In this document: piece by piece, positions 42,425-52,625 of the stretch
Numbering within the stretch: the stretch's first letter is position 1
Layout of the letters: each line of letters opens with the position of its first letter
NCBI RefSeq assembly: GCF_025370105.1
Contig: NZ_JANQBK010000003.1
Coordinates: forward strand, 62,001-126,000
Source: Sphingomonas hylomeconis
Lineage (GTDB): Bacteria > Pseudomonadota > Alphaproteobacteria > Sphingomonadales > Sphingomonadaceae
Direction of reading: 5' to 3'
DNA length: 64,000 nt
Translations under genes and position numbers: made by a program
The notes under the pieces: model-generated
The model's database searches: none
The model's input: the letters and a program-made list of their open reading frames with translations, nothing else
What the model was told of the DNA's origin: nothing

Positions 42425-45400
42425 ATGAGCTTCCGCAACATATCGGCCTGGTCGATCCGCAATCCGGTGCCGCCGATCGTGCTGTTCGTCGCGCTGACGC
42501 TGGCCGGGATCGTCAGTTTCGCGCGGCTCGACGTCAACCAGAACCCCGATATCGATTTCCCGATCGCCTATGTCGCGATCAGCCAGCCGGGGGCCGCGCC
42601 GAGCGAGCTCGAGACGCAGGTGACCAAGCGGGTCGAGGCCGCGGCGCGCAACGTGCAGGGCGTCGACGAGCTGCGCTCGACCGTGTCGGAAGGCAGTTCG
42701 GAAACCGTGCTGCAGCTCAAGATCGGCGCCAATATCGATCGTGCGGTCAACGATCTGCGCGACGCCATCACGCAGATCCGCAGCAACCTGCCCGACGGCA
42801 TCCTCGAGCCGCAGATCGGCCGCGTCGATACGTCGGATAACGACATCGCCAATTTCTCGGCGATCACCAGCGACATGACGGTCGAGCAATTGAGCTGGTA
42901 CATCGACGATACGGTGGCCAAGGAATTGCTGTCGATCCCCGGCATGGGCGGGGTGGAGCGCAACGGCGGGGTGAGCCGCGAGATCCGCGTGATCCTCGAT
43001 CCGGTCAAGCTGCAGGCGTTGGGGCTGACGGCGCCGGCGGTGAACGCGCAGCTGCGCCAGGTGAACGTCAACGCCACTGGCGGCAAGGCGCAGATCGGCG
43101 GGTCCGAGCAATCGGTGCGCGTGCTGGGCAATGCGATCGACGTGCGCACGCTGGGCGACACGCAGATCAGCCTGGGCACCGGGCGCACCGTGCGGCTGGC
43201 CGATATCGCCGACGTGCGCGATGCCTATGCCGAACAGACGTCGCGCGCGGCCTATAACGGGCAGCAGGTCGTGTCGTTCGATTTCAAGCGCTCCAAGGGC
43301 GCGTCGGACGTGACCGTCTACCATGCCGCGGAAGAGAAATTGAAGGAGCTGGAGAAGCGCAACCCCAAGGTGCGCTTCGCGATGCTGTCGACCAGCGTCA
43401 ACGATACCGAGCTTGCCTATCACGGCGCGATCGACGCGATGATCGAGGGCTCGGTGCTCGCGGTGTTCGTGGTGTTCCTGTTCCTGCGCGACTGGCGCGC
43501 GACGGCGATCTCGGCACTGGCCATCCCGCTGTCCGCCATCCCGACCTTCTTCTTCATGGAATTGATGGGCTTCAGCCTCAACCAGATGACGCTGCTCGCG
43601 CTCAGCCTGGTCGCGGGCGTGCTGGTCGACGACGCGATCGTCGAGATCGAGAACATCGTTCGCCACATGAAGATGGGCAAGACCGCCTATCAGGCGTCGA
43701 TCGACGCCGCCGACGAGATCGGCCTGGCGGTGCTCGCCACGACCATGTCGATTGTCGCGGTGTTCCTGCCGGTATCGGTGATGCCGGGGATTTCCGGCCA
43801 GTTCTTCAAGAATTTCGGGCTCACCGTGGTTGCCGCGGTGCTGATGAGCCTCGCCGTCGCGCGCATGGTGACGCCGATGATCGCGGCCTATTTCCTGCGC
43901 CATCACGGCGAAAGCACCCAGCCCGACGGGCTGGTGATGCGGCTGTACATGAAGACGCTGCGCTGGACCGTGGACCTGACGCGGATGCGCGCGGCCAAGG
44001 CGCGCGGCGGGATTGCGCGTTACTATGCGCGGTTGCTCGATCACCGCGTGTGGGTGATGGGCGTGGCCGCTTTGTGCCTGGTCGCCACGGTGGCGATCTT
44101 CGCCACGCTGCCGCAGGAATTCCAGCCGCAGATGGACAATGACCGCTCGACCGTGACGATCACTCTGCCGCCGGGCTCGACGCTCAAGCGCACCGAACAG
44201 GTGGTCGAGCAGGTCTCGCAGATGCTCGCGGCGCACAAGCCGATGGTGGTGGCGACCTATGCGCGCAGCTTCGTCGGCAGCGGGCGCGTGACCGCGACGC
44301 TGGCCAAGGATCGCACCCAGACCAGCGTGCAGTTCGAACGCTCGGTCGCGCCCGAACTTGCCGCGATCCCCGATGCGCGCGTCTCGTTCCAGAACCAGAA
44401 TGGCTGGGGCGGGCCGAGCCGCGATCTGTCGATCACGCTGGGCAGCGACAATCCCGAGCTGCTGCAACAGGCGGCGGACCGGATCGTCGCGCAGATGACC
44501 ACGCTGCGCGTGCTGCAGGCGCCGCGCATCGAGGGCGGGCTCAACCGGCCGGAAATCGTCATCCGTCCGCGGCTCAATCTCGCCGCCGATCTCGGCATCA
44601 CCACCTCGGCGCTGTCCAACGCGATCCGCGTCGCGACGATGGGCGACATCGATCAGAATTCGGCGCGCTATTCGCTCAGCGACCGGCAGATCCCGATCCG
44701 CGTCGCCTTCGCGCAGAATGCGCGCGAGCGGCTCGCCAATATCGAGAATCTCGCCGTGCCGACGCAGACCGGCGGCTCGGTGCCGCTGAAAGTGGTGGCC
44801 GAGATCGGCTTCGGCGCCGGCCCGACCGAGATCGAGCGGATCGCGCAGCAGCGCCAGCTGACGATCGGCGCGGATCTCTCGCCCGGGATCGTCGAGGGCG
44901 ATGCGATGAAGAAGATCAACGCGCTGTCGGCGATGCAGAACCTGCCGGTTGGCGTCTCGCGGCTAACCGTCGGCCAGTCCAAGGCGCAGGCCGAGCTGGT
45001 GACCAACATCATCATCGCCGTCGCTTCCGGCTTCCTGCTGCTGTTCGCCGTGCTGGTGCTGCTCTATCGCCGCTTCCTGCCGCCGTTCGTCAATCTGGGG
45101 TCGCTGTTCCTGGCGCCGCTCGGCGCGTGCATCGCGCTCAAGATCGCCGGCATGTCGGTGTCGCTGCCGGTCTATATCGGGTTGCTGATGCTGCTCGGCA
45201 TCGTCGCCAAGAACTCGATCCTGCTGGTCGATTTCGCACTCGAGGAGATGAGCAAGGGCGTGCGGCGGTTCGATGCGATCCTCGATGCCGGGCACAAGCG
45301 CGCGCAGCCGATCGTGATGACCACGGTGGCAATGGTCGCCGGCATGATGCCGACCGCGCTGTCGCTGACCGGCGATTCCTCGTTCCGCGCGCCGATGAGC

Positions 45401-45646
45401 GTGACGGTGATGGGCGGGCTGATCCTGTCGACCGTGCTGACGCTGCTGATCGTGCCGTCGAGTTTCAGCCTTGCGCTGGGCGTGGAACGGGCGATCGGGC
45501 GCAAGCTCGGCAGCCGGCTGATCTCGTTCAAGCCGGGCGACGACGGCAAGCCGGTGCTCGATCACGATCCGCACGCGGCGCTGCCCGGCACGCGGCCGAG
45601 CCTGCCGCGCGGCCCGGGCAGCGACGCACCGCAGCCTGCCGAATAG
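42425..45646 (+). CDS. RND efflux permease (HAE1-like)
   Basis: 1073 residues with 12 helices and two large periplasmic loops. [20 protein letters not shown] carries the TM4 aspartate pair of proton-coupled AcrB/MdtB-type pumps; [14 protein letters not shown] is the TM10 segment. Expels drugs or lipophilic compounds with the adaptor just upstream. No outer-membrane factor is encoded alongside, so a channel from elsewhere (TolC-like) must be shared. Confidence 0.95.
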   Translation: MSFRNISAWSIRNPVPPIVLFVALTLAGIVSFARLDVNQNPDIDFPIAYVAISQPGAAPSELETQVTKRVEAAARNVQGVDELRSTVSEGSSETVLQLKIGANIDRAVNDLRDAITQIRSNLPDGILEPQIGRVDTSDNDIANFSAITSDMTVEQLSWYIDDTVAKELLSIPGMGGVERNGGVSREIRVILDPVKLQALGLTAPAVNAQLRQVNVNATGGKAQIGGSEQSVRVLGNAIDVRTLGDTQISLGTGRTVRLADIADVRDAYAEQTSRAAYNGQQVVSFDFKRSKGASDVTVYHAAEEKLKELEKRNPKVRFAMLSTSVNDTELAYHGAIDAMIEGSVLAVFVVFLFLRDWRATAISALAIPLSAIPTFFFMELMGFSLNQMTLLALSLVAGVLVDDAIVEIENIVRHMKMGKTAYQASIDAADEIGLAVLATTMSIVAVFLPVSVMPGISGQFFKNFGLTVVAAVLMSLAVARMVTPMIAAYFLRHHGESTQPDGLVMRLYMKTLRWTVDLTRMRAAKARGGIARYYARLLDHRVWVMGVAALCLVATVAIFATLPQEFQPQMDNDRSTVTITLPPGSTLKRTEQVVEQVSQMLAAHKPMVVATYARSFVGSGRVTATLAKDRTQTSVQFERSVAPELAAIPDARVSFQNQNGWGGPSRDLSITLGSDNPELLQQAADRIVAQMTTLRVLQAPRIEGGLNRPEIVIRPRLNLAADLGITTSALSNAIRVATMGDIDQNSARYSLSDRQIPIRVAFAQNARERLANIENLAVPTQTGGSVPLKVVAEIGFGAGPTEIERIAQQRQLTIGADLSPGIVEGDAMKKINALSAMQNLPVGVSRLTVGQSKAQAELVTNIIIAVASGFLLLFAVLVLLYRRFLPPFVNLGSLFLAPLGACIALKIAGMSVSLPVYIGLLMLLGIVAKNSILLVDFALEEMSKGVRRFDAILDAGHKRAQPIVMTTVAMVAGMMPTALSLTGDSSFRAPMSVTVMGGLILSTVLTLLIVPSSFSLALGVERAIGRKLGSRLISFKPGDDGKPVLDHDPHAALPGTRPSLPRGPGSDAPQPAE

Positions 45647-45683
45647 CGCCGCCGCCGGGCCGGTCGCGCGGGCGGAATCGACC

Positions 45684-46988
45684 ATGGCCCTTGAACCTTC
45701 GCCGGTTTCGGGGATTGGTCTTGGCATGAAGCTGTCCCGCGTCTCCCGCCTGTCCGAGCCGCCGCCTGCCGGGCTCAGGCAGATGCGGATCGTCGCCACC
45801 GGGCTGTTGGTGGCGATGGCGGCGATCTTCATCGCCACGCGCGCGCTGGAGGACGGGCACCCGGCCTATGGCTATATCCGCGCCTTTGCCGAGGCCGCGA
45901 TGGTCGGCGGGCTGGCCGACTGGTTCGCGGTGACCGCGCTGTTCCGCCATCCGCTCGGGCTGCCGATCCCGCATACCGCGATCATCCCGCGCAACAAGGA
46001 TCGCATCGGCGACACGCTGGCGGCGTTCCTGCGCGACAATTTCCTCACCCCCGTGGTGATCTCCAGGCGGATGCGGCGGATGGACATTGCCAGCATCGCC
46101 GGCGCCTGGCTGGCCAATCCCGGCGCCTCGAGCAAGCGGCTCACGCGCGGCACCTCGCGTCTGGCGATCGAGGTGCTGCAGTCGCTCGATCAGGAGCGCC
46201 TGGGCGGCATGGTGCGCGGCGCGATGGTGCAGCAGGTGCGCGGGCTCAAGCTCGCGCCCTTGCTCGGCCAGGCGCTGAGCGCGGCGATGGCGGAGAATCG
46301 GCACCTGCCGATCCTCGACGGCATCGTCCGCGCGGCCGGGCAGATCCTCGAGACCAACGAGCAGCTGGTGCGCAATATGGTGCACGAGCGCGCCGGCGCG
46401 GTGATGCGCTGGACCGGGCTGGACGAGACGCTGTCGAACAAGATCATCGACGGACTGAAGGGCCTGTTGCAGCAGATGGGCGAGAATCCCGATCATCCGC
46501 TGCGCGAACGCGCCGAGGAAGCGCTGGCGACGCTTGCCGACGATTTGCAGCATTCGCCTGAGATGGCCGCGCGGGTCGATGCGCTGAAACTTGCCATGCT
46601 GGAGAATCCGGCGATGCAGCGCTGGATCAACGGCCTGTGGGAACAGGCGCGCAGCGCCATGCTGCGCATCGCGCGCGATCCCGAAAAGCTGCTCGGCGGG
46701 CAGGTCGGCGATGCGCTGCGCCAATTGGGTGAGACGCTGCAGGGCGATCCGCGGCTGCGCGCGACGATCAACCGCTTCGTGCGCCGCGCGGTGGTCGGCA
46801 CTGCGGCGGATTATGGCGACGGGATCGTCCGGCTGGTGTCGGAAACGGTGCGCGGCTGGGATGCGGAGACGATCACCGGCCGATTGGAAAATGCCGTCGG
46901 CAAGGATCTGCAATATATCCGCGTCAACGGCACGCTGGTCGGCGGGCTGGTCGGACTGGCGATCCATAGCGCGGATCGCTGGTTGTGA
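45684..46988 (+). CDS. DUF445 family membrane protein
   Basis: 434 residues. One hydrophobic helix near residues 35-52 and the conserved AAMVGGLADWFAVTALFRHPLGLPIPHTAIIP motif of DUF445, then a long helical region. Function unknown. ATG 45684 or 45726 are both possible starts; neither has a strong ribosome binding site. Confidence 0.85.
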   Translation: MALEPSPVSGIGLGMKLSRVSRLSEPPPAGLRQMRIVATGLLVAMAAIFIATRALEDGHPAYGYIRAFAEAAMVGGLADWFAVTALFRHPLGLPIPHTAIIPRNKDRIGDTLAAFLRDNFLTPVVISRRMRRMDIASIAGAWLANPGASSKRLTRGTSRLAIEVLQSLDQERLGGMVRGAMVQQVRGLKLAPLLGQALSAAMAENRHLPILDGIVRAAGQILETNEQLVRNMVHERAGAVMRWTGLDETLSNKIIDGLKGLLQQMGENPDHPLRERAEEALATLADDLQHSPEMAARVDALKLAMLENPAMQRWINGLWEQARSAMLRIARDPEKLLGGQVGDALRQLGETLQGDPRLRATINRFVRRAVVGTAADYGDGIVRLVSETVRGWDAETITGRLENAVGKDLQYIRVNGTLVGGLVGLAIHSADRWL

Positions 46989-47001
46989 GGCGCGCCTTTC
47001 C

Positions 47002-47649
47002 TTACCAGTCGATGATCGTCCAGCCCTTCGACTTGGCCAGCGCGCGCAACGGGGCGTGCGGATTGACCGCGAACGCCTCGTCCGCCCAGTCCAGCGCCGG
47101 CGCATCCGACACGTGATCGGAATAGAAGCGGATATGCGCGTCGGCGCGGGCGATGCCTTCCTCGGCCAGCCAGGCCTCGATCATGCGCAATTTCGCTGGC
47201 CCGTAGCAATTCTCGCCGGCAATGCGCGCGCGCACGCCGCCGCTGCCGGCCTGCGAATTGGTGGCGATGACGTCGTCGAAGCCCAGCCGCGTGGCGATCG
47301 CGGTGACGTAGAAGCGGTACGAGGCGGTCGCCATCACCAGCCGGTAGCCGGCGGCGCGATCCTGCTCGATGCGCGCCTCGGCGCCGGGAAACACCGCGAC
47401 GCGCCCGGCGAAGCGTTCTGCCGAGGCGGTGGCGCGCGCCTCGGCCAGCGTATGGCCGAGCAGCAGCCGCTGCGTGACCTGTTTCAGCCGCGCGCGATCG
47501 ATCAGCTTGGCGCCATAGGCGGCGGTCGCCAGCCCGGCGAGCGGCAGCAAGGCGAGTCGCCACTTGGGCGCGGCGCCGACGGCAAAGGCGGTCCAGGTCG
47601 GCGCGACGGTGATCGTCTTGTCCATGTCGTAGATGGCGATGTTGATCAT
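47002..47649 (-). CDS. HAD-IB family phosphatase (SerB-like)
   Basis: 215 residues. Motif I YDMDKTITV (7-15), motif II MATASYR, motif III/IV FYSDHVSDAP. HAD-IB phosphatases act on phosphoserine-like or lipid phosphates. Divergent from the Mla operon, with a 62-bp gap. Confidence 0.88.
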   Translation of the reverse strand: MINIAIYDMDKTITVAPTWTAFAVGAAPKWRLALLPLAGLATAAYGAKLIDRARLKQVTQRLLLGHTLAEARATASAERFAGRVAVFPGAEARIEQDRAAGYRLVMATASYRFYVTAIATRLGFDDVIATNSQAGSGGVRARIAGENCYGPAKLRMIEAWLAEEGIARADAHIRFYSDHVSDAPALDWADEAFAVNPHAPLRALAKSKGWTIIDW

Positions 47650-47711
47650 CGGCCTTCCTTACGCCGCAACCCGCTTGCCGATCCAGTGCGATTGCAGCAT
47701 GGGTCGAGTCG

Positions 47712-48812
47712 ATGAGTCAGACCGCCACCTTTTCGCCCGACGAATCCGGTATCCTGAAATTCAGCGGCAATCTGACATTGGCGCGGATCGGCGATCTGGC
47801 GCAGCGGCTGCGCGCCTATGAGGGATCGGTCTCGACGCTCGATCTGAGCGGGATCGAGCGCATGGACACGGTCGGTGCCTGGATCGTGCACCGCTTTTCC
47901 GCCGAGAAGAATGCCGAGATCGCCGGGCTCGACGACGATCAGCAGCATCTGCTGACGCAGGTGAAGAATGCCGATCAGGTCGTGGCCATGCGCCCCGCCC
48001 ATGTCGGCGGCTTCAACCGCGTGCTGGGCGAAATCGGCGATGCGACGATGGTCGCGCTGCAGACGATGTACGGCCTGCTCGGCTTCATGGGCGCGACCGT
48101 GATCGCGTTCGGCACGTTGCTGCGCCATCCCAGCCGCTTTCGCTTCAACGCCACGGTAATGCGCTTCGAGGTGGTCGGCGTCTCGGCGCTCGGCATCATC
48201 GGGCTGATGAGCTTCCTGATCGGTATCGTCATCGCGCAGCAGGGCGCGGTGCAGCTGCGCCAGTTCGGTGCCGAGGTGTTCACGATCAACCTGGTCGGGC
48301 GATTGACGCTACGCGAACTGGGCGTGCTGATGACCGCGATCATGGTCGCCGGGCGTTCCGGCTCGGCGTTCGCCGCGCAGCTCGGCACGATGAAGCTGAC
48401 CGAGGAAGTCGATGCGATGCGCACGATCGGCGTGTCGCCGATGGAGGCGCTGGTCGTGCCGCGCACCTTGGCCGTGGTGCTGATGATGCCGTTGCTGGCC
48501 TTCTATTCGTCGCTGATCGCGATCATCGGCGGCGGGATCCTCAGCTGGGTGTCGCTCGATATCCCGCCGGTCACGTTCATCCAGCGGATCCGCGAGGTCG
48601 TGCCGATCACCGATCTGTACGTCTGCCTGGTGAAGGCCCCGGTATTCGGCGCGATCATTGCCATTTCCGGCTGCTTCCAGGGCATGTCGGTCGAATCCGA
48701 TTCGGAGCAGGTCGGCATCCGCACCACCGCCGCGGTGGTCCAGGCGATCTTCCTGGTCATCGTGCTGGATGCGTTCTTCGCGGTGTTCTTCACCTGGGTG
48801 GGGTGGATCTGA
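47712..48812 (+). CDS. MlaE-type ABC permease with N-terminal STAS domain
   Basis: 366 residues. Residues 1-115 form a STAS-like domain (TLDLSGIERMDTVGAWIV), which in Mla is usually the separate protein MlaB. Residues 120-366 are the MlaE permease (GAVQLRQFGAE...MTAIMVAGRSGSAFAAQLGTMK, EEVDAM). Moves phospholipids between membranes. Its TGA overlaps the ATP-binding gene's ATG. Confidence 0.93.
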   Translation: MSQTATFSPDESGILKFSGNLTLARIGDLAQRLRAYEGSVSTLDLSGIERMDTVGAWIVHRFSAEKNAEIAGLDDDQQHLLTQVKNADQVVAMRPAHVGGFNRVLGEIGDATMVALQTMYGLLGFMGATVIAFGTLLRHPSRFRFNATVMRFEVVGVSALGIIGLMSFLIGIVIAQQGAVQLRQFGAEVFTINLVGRLTLRELGVLMTAIMVAGRSGSAFAAQLGTMKLTEEVDAMRTIGVSPMEALVVPRTLAVVLMMPLLAFYSSLIAIIGGGILSWVSLDIPPVTFIQRIREVVPITDLYVCLVKAPVFGAIIAISGCFQGMSVESDSEQVGIRTTAAVVQAIFLVIVLDAFFAVFFTWVGWI

Positions 48813-49687
48813 TGCCGGCGGACGACGACAACATCATCACGGTGCGCGGGCTGAAGAACGGCTTTGGCGAGCAGATCGTGCATGACGGGCTCGATCTCGA
48901 TGTGAAGCGCGGCGAGATCTTCGGCGTGGTCGGCGGATCGGGCACGGGCAAATCGGTGCTGATGCGCTCGATCGTCGGGCTGCAGACGCCGCTCGAGGGC
49001 GACATCACCGTGTTCGGCGAGCAGACGATCGGCCGCGACGAAACCGATGCCGTCGACATCCGCAAACGCTGGGGCGTGCTGTTCCAGGGCGGCGCCTTGT
49101 TCTCGACGCTGACCGTGGCCGAGAACGTGCAGGTGCCGCTGCGCGAGTTCTATCCCGAGCTCGATCCCGCGCTGATGGACGAGATTGCCGCCTATAAGGT
49201 GGTAATGTCCGGTCTGCCCGCCGATGCCGGGCCGAAATTTCCCTCCGAACTGTCCGGCGGCATGAAGAAGCGCGCCGGCCTCGCCCGCGCGCTGGCGATG
49301 GATCCGGAATTGCTGTTCCTCGACGAACCGACCGCGGGGCTCGATCCGATCGGCGCGGCGGCGTTCGACGAGCTGACCAAGTCGCTGCAGAAGACGCTGG
49401 GCCTCACCGTGTTCCTGATCACGCACGATCTCGACACGTTGTACGCGATTTGCGATCGCATCGCCGTGCTCGCCGACAAGAAGGTGATCGCGGTGGGGAC
49501 GATTCCCGAGCTGCTGGCGATGGACCATCCGTGGATCCAGGAATATTTCAACGGCCCGCGCGGCCGCGCCGCCACCGCGGCGATCGAGCGGAACGAAGAA
49601 CGGGCCGAGGCCCAGGACCAGCAGCAGGATCGCGCATCGCCCGATTCGCCGCGGCTGGGCCGACACGAAGCAGGGGCTGAAGGCTGA
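48812..49687 (+). CDS. MlaF-type ABC transporter ATP-binding protein
   Basis: 291 residues. Walker A GGSGTGKSVL (residue about 37-46), signature LSGGMKKRAGLARAL, Walker B LLFLDEPTAGLDP, and THDLD switch histidine. A C-terminal charged tail (EERAEAQDQQQDR) is poorly conserved. ATG 48812 overlaps the permease stop (TGATG). Confidence 0.93.
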   Translation: MPADDDNIITVRGLKNGFGEQIVHDGLDLDVKRGEIFGVVGGSGTGKSVLMRSIVGLQTPLEGDITVFGEQTIGRDETDAVDIRKRWGVLFQGGALFSTLTVAENVQVPLREFYPELDPALMDEIAAYKVVMSGLPADAGPKFPSELSGGMKKRAGLARALAMDPELLFLDEPTAGLDPIGAAAFDELTKSLQKTLGLTVFLITHDLDTLYAICDRIAVLADKKVIAVGTIPELLAMDHPWIQEYFNGPRGRAATAAIERNEERAEAQDQQQDRASPDSPRLGRHEAGAEG

Positions 49688-50655
49688 TGGAAACCCGTTC
49701 GAACCATGTGCTGGTCGGTGCCGTGGTGCTGATCCTGCTGGCCGTGCTGGCGCTGTTCACGGTGTGGATCGCGCGGCTCAACGGCACGTCGGAGAAGGAA
49801 TATGACATCTTCTTCAAACAGTCCGTCGATGGCCTGAACAAGGGCTCGATCGTCGCCTATTCCGGCGTGCCGCTCGGCCAGGTGAAGGAGATCGCGCTGT
49901 GGAAGAAGGATCCGCAGTTCGTCCGCGTGCGCATCACCGTCAAGGATGAGACGCCGGTGCTGGAAGGCACCACCGCGACCGTCCAGGGCAGCTTCACCGG
50001 CACCAGCACGATCCAGCTCGACGGCGCCAAGAAAGGTGCGCCGCCGATCGCCTGCCCGGCCAACGACGTGCAGAGCGCCTGCCCGTTCGGCGTGCCGGTG
50101 ATCCCGACCAAGGCCGGCGGCCTCGGCGCGCTGCTGAGCTCCGCACCACAGCTGCTCGAGCGGCTGTCGACGTTGACCGAGCGGCTCACCGACATGCTCA
50201 GCGACCGCAACCAGAATTCGATCGCTGGCATCCTGGCCAACACCAATCGCCTGACCGATGCGCTGGCCGATCGCGGGCCGGAAATCGCCGCCACGCTCGC
50301 CGAGACGCGGCTTGCGGTGCAGAAGGCCGGCATCGCCGCCGAACAGATCGGCGTGCTGGCGGGCACCACCAACAGCCTGCTGGCGGAAGATGTCCGCCCG
50401 GCGGCGGCCAATCTCAACAAGGCGGTCGCCTCGGCGCAGGCGAGCATGGAGAATCTCAACGCCGCGATCGGCGATGCGCGGCCCGGGCTGCAGGCGTTCA
50501 GCAAGCAGACCATCCCCGAGGTCGGGCAATTGGTGCGCGATCTGCGCGTGATGTCCTCGGCGCTGACCTCGGTCGCCGAGAAGATCGATCAGGGCGGCGC
50601 ATCGACCCTGATCGGCTCGCCCAAGCTGCCCGATTATAAAGGCAAAAAGAAGTGA
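49687..50655 (+). CDS. MlaD-type MCE domain lipid-binding protein
   Basis: 322 residues. N-terminal membrane helix (VLVGAVVLILLAVLALFTVWIA), one MCE domain (YDIFFKQSVDGLNKGSIVAYSGVPLGQVKEI), then a helical coiled-coil tail that could form a periplasmic bridge. ATG overlaps the ABC gene stop (TGATGG). Confidence 0.92.
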   Translation: METRSNHVLVGAVVLILLAVLALFTVWIARLNGTSEKEYDIFFKQSVDGLNKGSIVAYSGVPLGQVKEIALWKKDPQFVRVRITVKDETPVLEGTTATVQGSFTGTSTIQLDGAKKGAPPIACPANDVQSACPFGVPVIPTKAGGLGALLSSAPQLLERLSTLTERLTDMLSDRNQNSIAGILANTNRLTDALADRGPEIAATLAETRLAVQKAGIAAEQIGVLAGTTNSLLAEDVRPAAANLNKAVASAQASMENLNAAIGDARPGLQAFSKQTIPEVGQLVRDLRVMSSALTSVAEKIDQGGASTLIGSPKLPDYKGKKK

Positions 50656-50663
50656 GGCTCCCG

Positions 50664-51245
50664 ATGAAGAAGACGCTCGCGCTGATCGCCCTGCTGCCGC
50701 TGTCGGCGTGCATCAGCTTCGGCGCCAAGCCGCCGCCCTCGCTGCTGACGCTCACCGCGGCGCAAACGGTCGCCGCCGGCCAGACGCAGAGCTCGGCCAA
50801 TGCGCCGACGATCACCATTGCCGTGCCGAGCTTCGCGCAGGCGCTGGCGACGACGCGCGTGCCGGTCCAGTCGAGCGAGACGACGCTGGCCTATGTGCCC
50901 GATGCGCAATGGGTCGAGCTGCCCGCGCGGCTGTTCGCGCGGCTGATGGCGGATACCGTGACGGCGAAGACCGGGCGCGTCGTGCTCAGCACTGCGCAGT
51001 CCTTTTCCGATCCCGGCGCGCGCCTGTCGGGCGAATTGCGCGCGTTCGGCGTCGATGCGACGCGCAGCGAAGCGGTGGTGACGTTCGATGCCGCGCTGAT
51101 CCGCACCACCGGCACGGTGGTCGAGAAGCGCCGCTTCGAGACGCGCGTGCCGATCGCCGCGATCGAGGCGGGCGCCGTCGGGATCGGCATCAACCAGGCG
51201 GCCAACCAGGTGGCGAGCGACGTCGCCGACTGGGTCGGGCGCTGA
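50664..51245 (+). CDS. ABC-type transport auxiliary lipoprotein (DUF330-like)
   Basis: 193 residues with lipobox LLPLSAC (cleavage before C16) and an LPS/PqiC-like auxiliary domain ending GIGINQAANQVASDVADWV. The outer-membrane partner of Mla/Pqi-type MCE systems in alphaproteobacteria. GAGG 6 bp before ATG 50664. Confidence 0.87.
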   Translation: MKKTLALIALLPLSACISFGAKPPPSLLTLTAAQTVAAGQTQSSANAPTITIAVPSFAQALATTRVPVQSSETTLAYVPDAQWVELPARLFARLMADTVTAKTGRVVLSTAQSFSDPGARLSGELRAFGVDATRSEAVVTFDAALIRTTGTVVEKRRFETRVPIAAIEAGAVGIGINQAANQVASDVADWVGR

Positions 51246-51251
51246 GCTAGC

Positions 51252-52118
51252 TCAGGGTGCGCCGACCGGGCGCGTCGCCAGCGGCACGTCGCACACCGTC
51301 TGCCCGGTGCGCACGGTCGGCGCCGCCGGGGTCTCGCGCATGGCGATCAGCGCGGCGAAGCGTGGATTGTCCGCCGCGCGATATTCGTAGCGAGGCCGTG
51401 CCGCCGCCGGCATGTCGCTGGCCAGCCGCACCGACACGATCGGCATGCGCTCCGCTTCGGTGGCGTAGAAGCCCATCGTCGCGTCGCTGCGCGGCAGCGC
51501 GGACATGTATTTCATTCCCTCGATGATCCGCCCGACGACGGTATAGTTGCGATCGAGCCGCCGCGCCGACTGGCCGATCGGAGTGAACAGTTCCGCGCCG
51601 TTGCCGGTGCTGGGCAAGGCGTCACGGCCGACCCCGACCATGCCGTAGCAATGGGTCAGCCAGGCCTGCTGTCCGTTGCCCGCGATCGGCCAGCCATCGG
51701 CGGTGATGCCGGCATACAGCGCATAGGCGTCGGGGCGCGGCAGCGTCTGCGCGGGTGCGAAATCGGCGATCTCGAACTCGGGCGGGGGGCGATCAACGAT
51801 CCCGGCGGGCAGCGGCTTCTTCTCGGTCGCATCGCCCCATTGCGCGACCCAATTCTCCTGCACGCGGTACACGCTGGTCGCGTCCCACCAATGCGCCAGC
51901 GCCAGCGCGCGGATGTTGGCGAGATGCGCCGGCGCGAACCGCGCGGCGAGCCGGATCACGACCCGGCGATCGCCGTCGAGCGTCATCACCATCAGCTCGT
52001 CATCGGGAATCGGTCGCCAGTCGCCGGCGATCGGATCGGACGGCAGGGGCGGGGGTGGCGGTGCAGCCGGGGCGGCGGGGGCGGCTTGCGCGGCGAACAG
52101 CAGGAAGGGAATGAGCAT
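51252..52118 (-). CDS. Peptidyl-prolyl isomerase (cyclophilin type)
   Basis: 288 residues: signal peptide ending AQAAPAAP, then a cyclophilin-type fold with WVAQWGDATEKKPLP, HCYGMVGVGRD and GRIIEGMKYMSALPR. Some active-site residues differ from canonical CypA, so catalytic activity is uncertain. The upstream end would overlap tRNA-Ser if the frame were extended; ATG 52118 is safe. Confidence 0.85.
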   Translation of the reverse strand: MLIPFLLFAAQAAPAAPAAPPPPPLPSDPIAGDWRPIPDDELMVMTLDGDRRVVIRLAARFAPAHLANIRALALAHWWDATSVYRVQENWVAQWGDATEKKPLPAGIVDRPPPEFEIADFAPAQTLPRPDAYALYAGITADGWPIAGNGQQAWLTHCYGMVGVGRDALPSTGNGAELFTPIGQSARRLDRNYTVVGRIIEGMKYMSALPRSDATMGFYATEAERMPIVSVRLASDMPAAARPRYEYRAADNPRFAALIAMRETPAAPTVRTGQTVCDVPLATRPVGAP

Positions 52119-52217
52119 GGCGGCGAGAGTGACACAGGGGAATGCACCGGCGCAACCGTTCCCGCCTTGCGCATGGCCGCCCGACGCTCTAGGCAGCCGC
52201 TTCCGTCCAGGACATGC

Positions 52218-52308
52218 GGAGCGGTGGCCGAGTGGTCGAAGGCGCTCGCCTGGAAAGTGAGTATACGTCAAAAGCGTATCGAGGGTTCGAATCCCTCCCG
52301 CTCCGCCA
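52218..52308 (+). tRNA. tRNA-Ser (GGA)
   Basis: 91 nt class II tRNA with CCA. Acceptor GGAGCGG/CCGCTCC, anticodon loop CTGGAAA (GGA), long variable arm (GTATACG/CGTATC) and T-loop GGTTCGAATCC. Confidence 0.96.
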
Positions 52309-52625
52309 GTTCCTGTCGCACGACATACCATCCCAAAAATCCCCTGATCTGCAGTGGTTTACGAGGCGGCTGTCGCTCGTGATCCGATTGGGGCTGATGC
52401 AAGCGCGCGCCTTGTGGCCGTAATGGCGGCGCGCGTCAGAACGGTTCTGCGATGCGGCACCGGTCTGGCGGAATCATGTCAACAGGCGACCTGGCGCCCG
52501 CCGGATGCGTGCGCCATGCGCTGTGGAGCATGGCGATCAGACGGCCGCCTATCGCGACCGAGACGCCGCCGTCAGCGACCGGATGACATGCCGCATTGCC
52601 GTGCGCTTGCGTTTCCCAAGCGTGC
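52309..52625. other. Gene-free stretch after tRNA-Ser
   Basis: 317 bp between tRNA-Ser and the STN-TonB receptor. Short ORFs here lack ribosome binding sites and coding bias; no second copy of the tRNA 3' end was seen to prove an attachment site. Confidence 0.5.

Noticed and set aside
41159..44467. 1102-aa minus-strand ORF opposite the RND adaptor and pump
   Set aside because: Antisense shadow of well-supported efflux genes.
52309..52625. Attachment site or integrase remnant after tRNA-Ser
   Set aside because: No direct repeat of the tRNA 3' end and no integrase motifs in the window.
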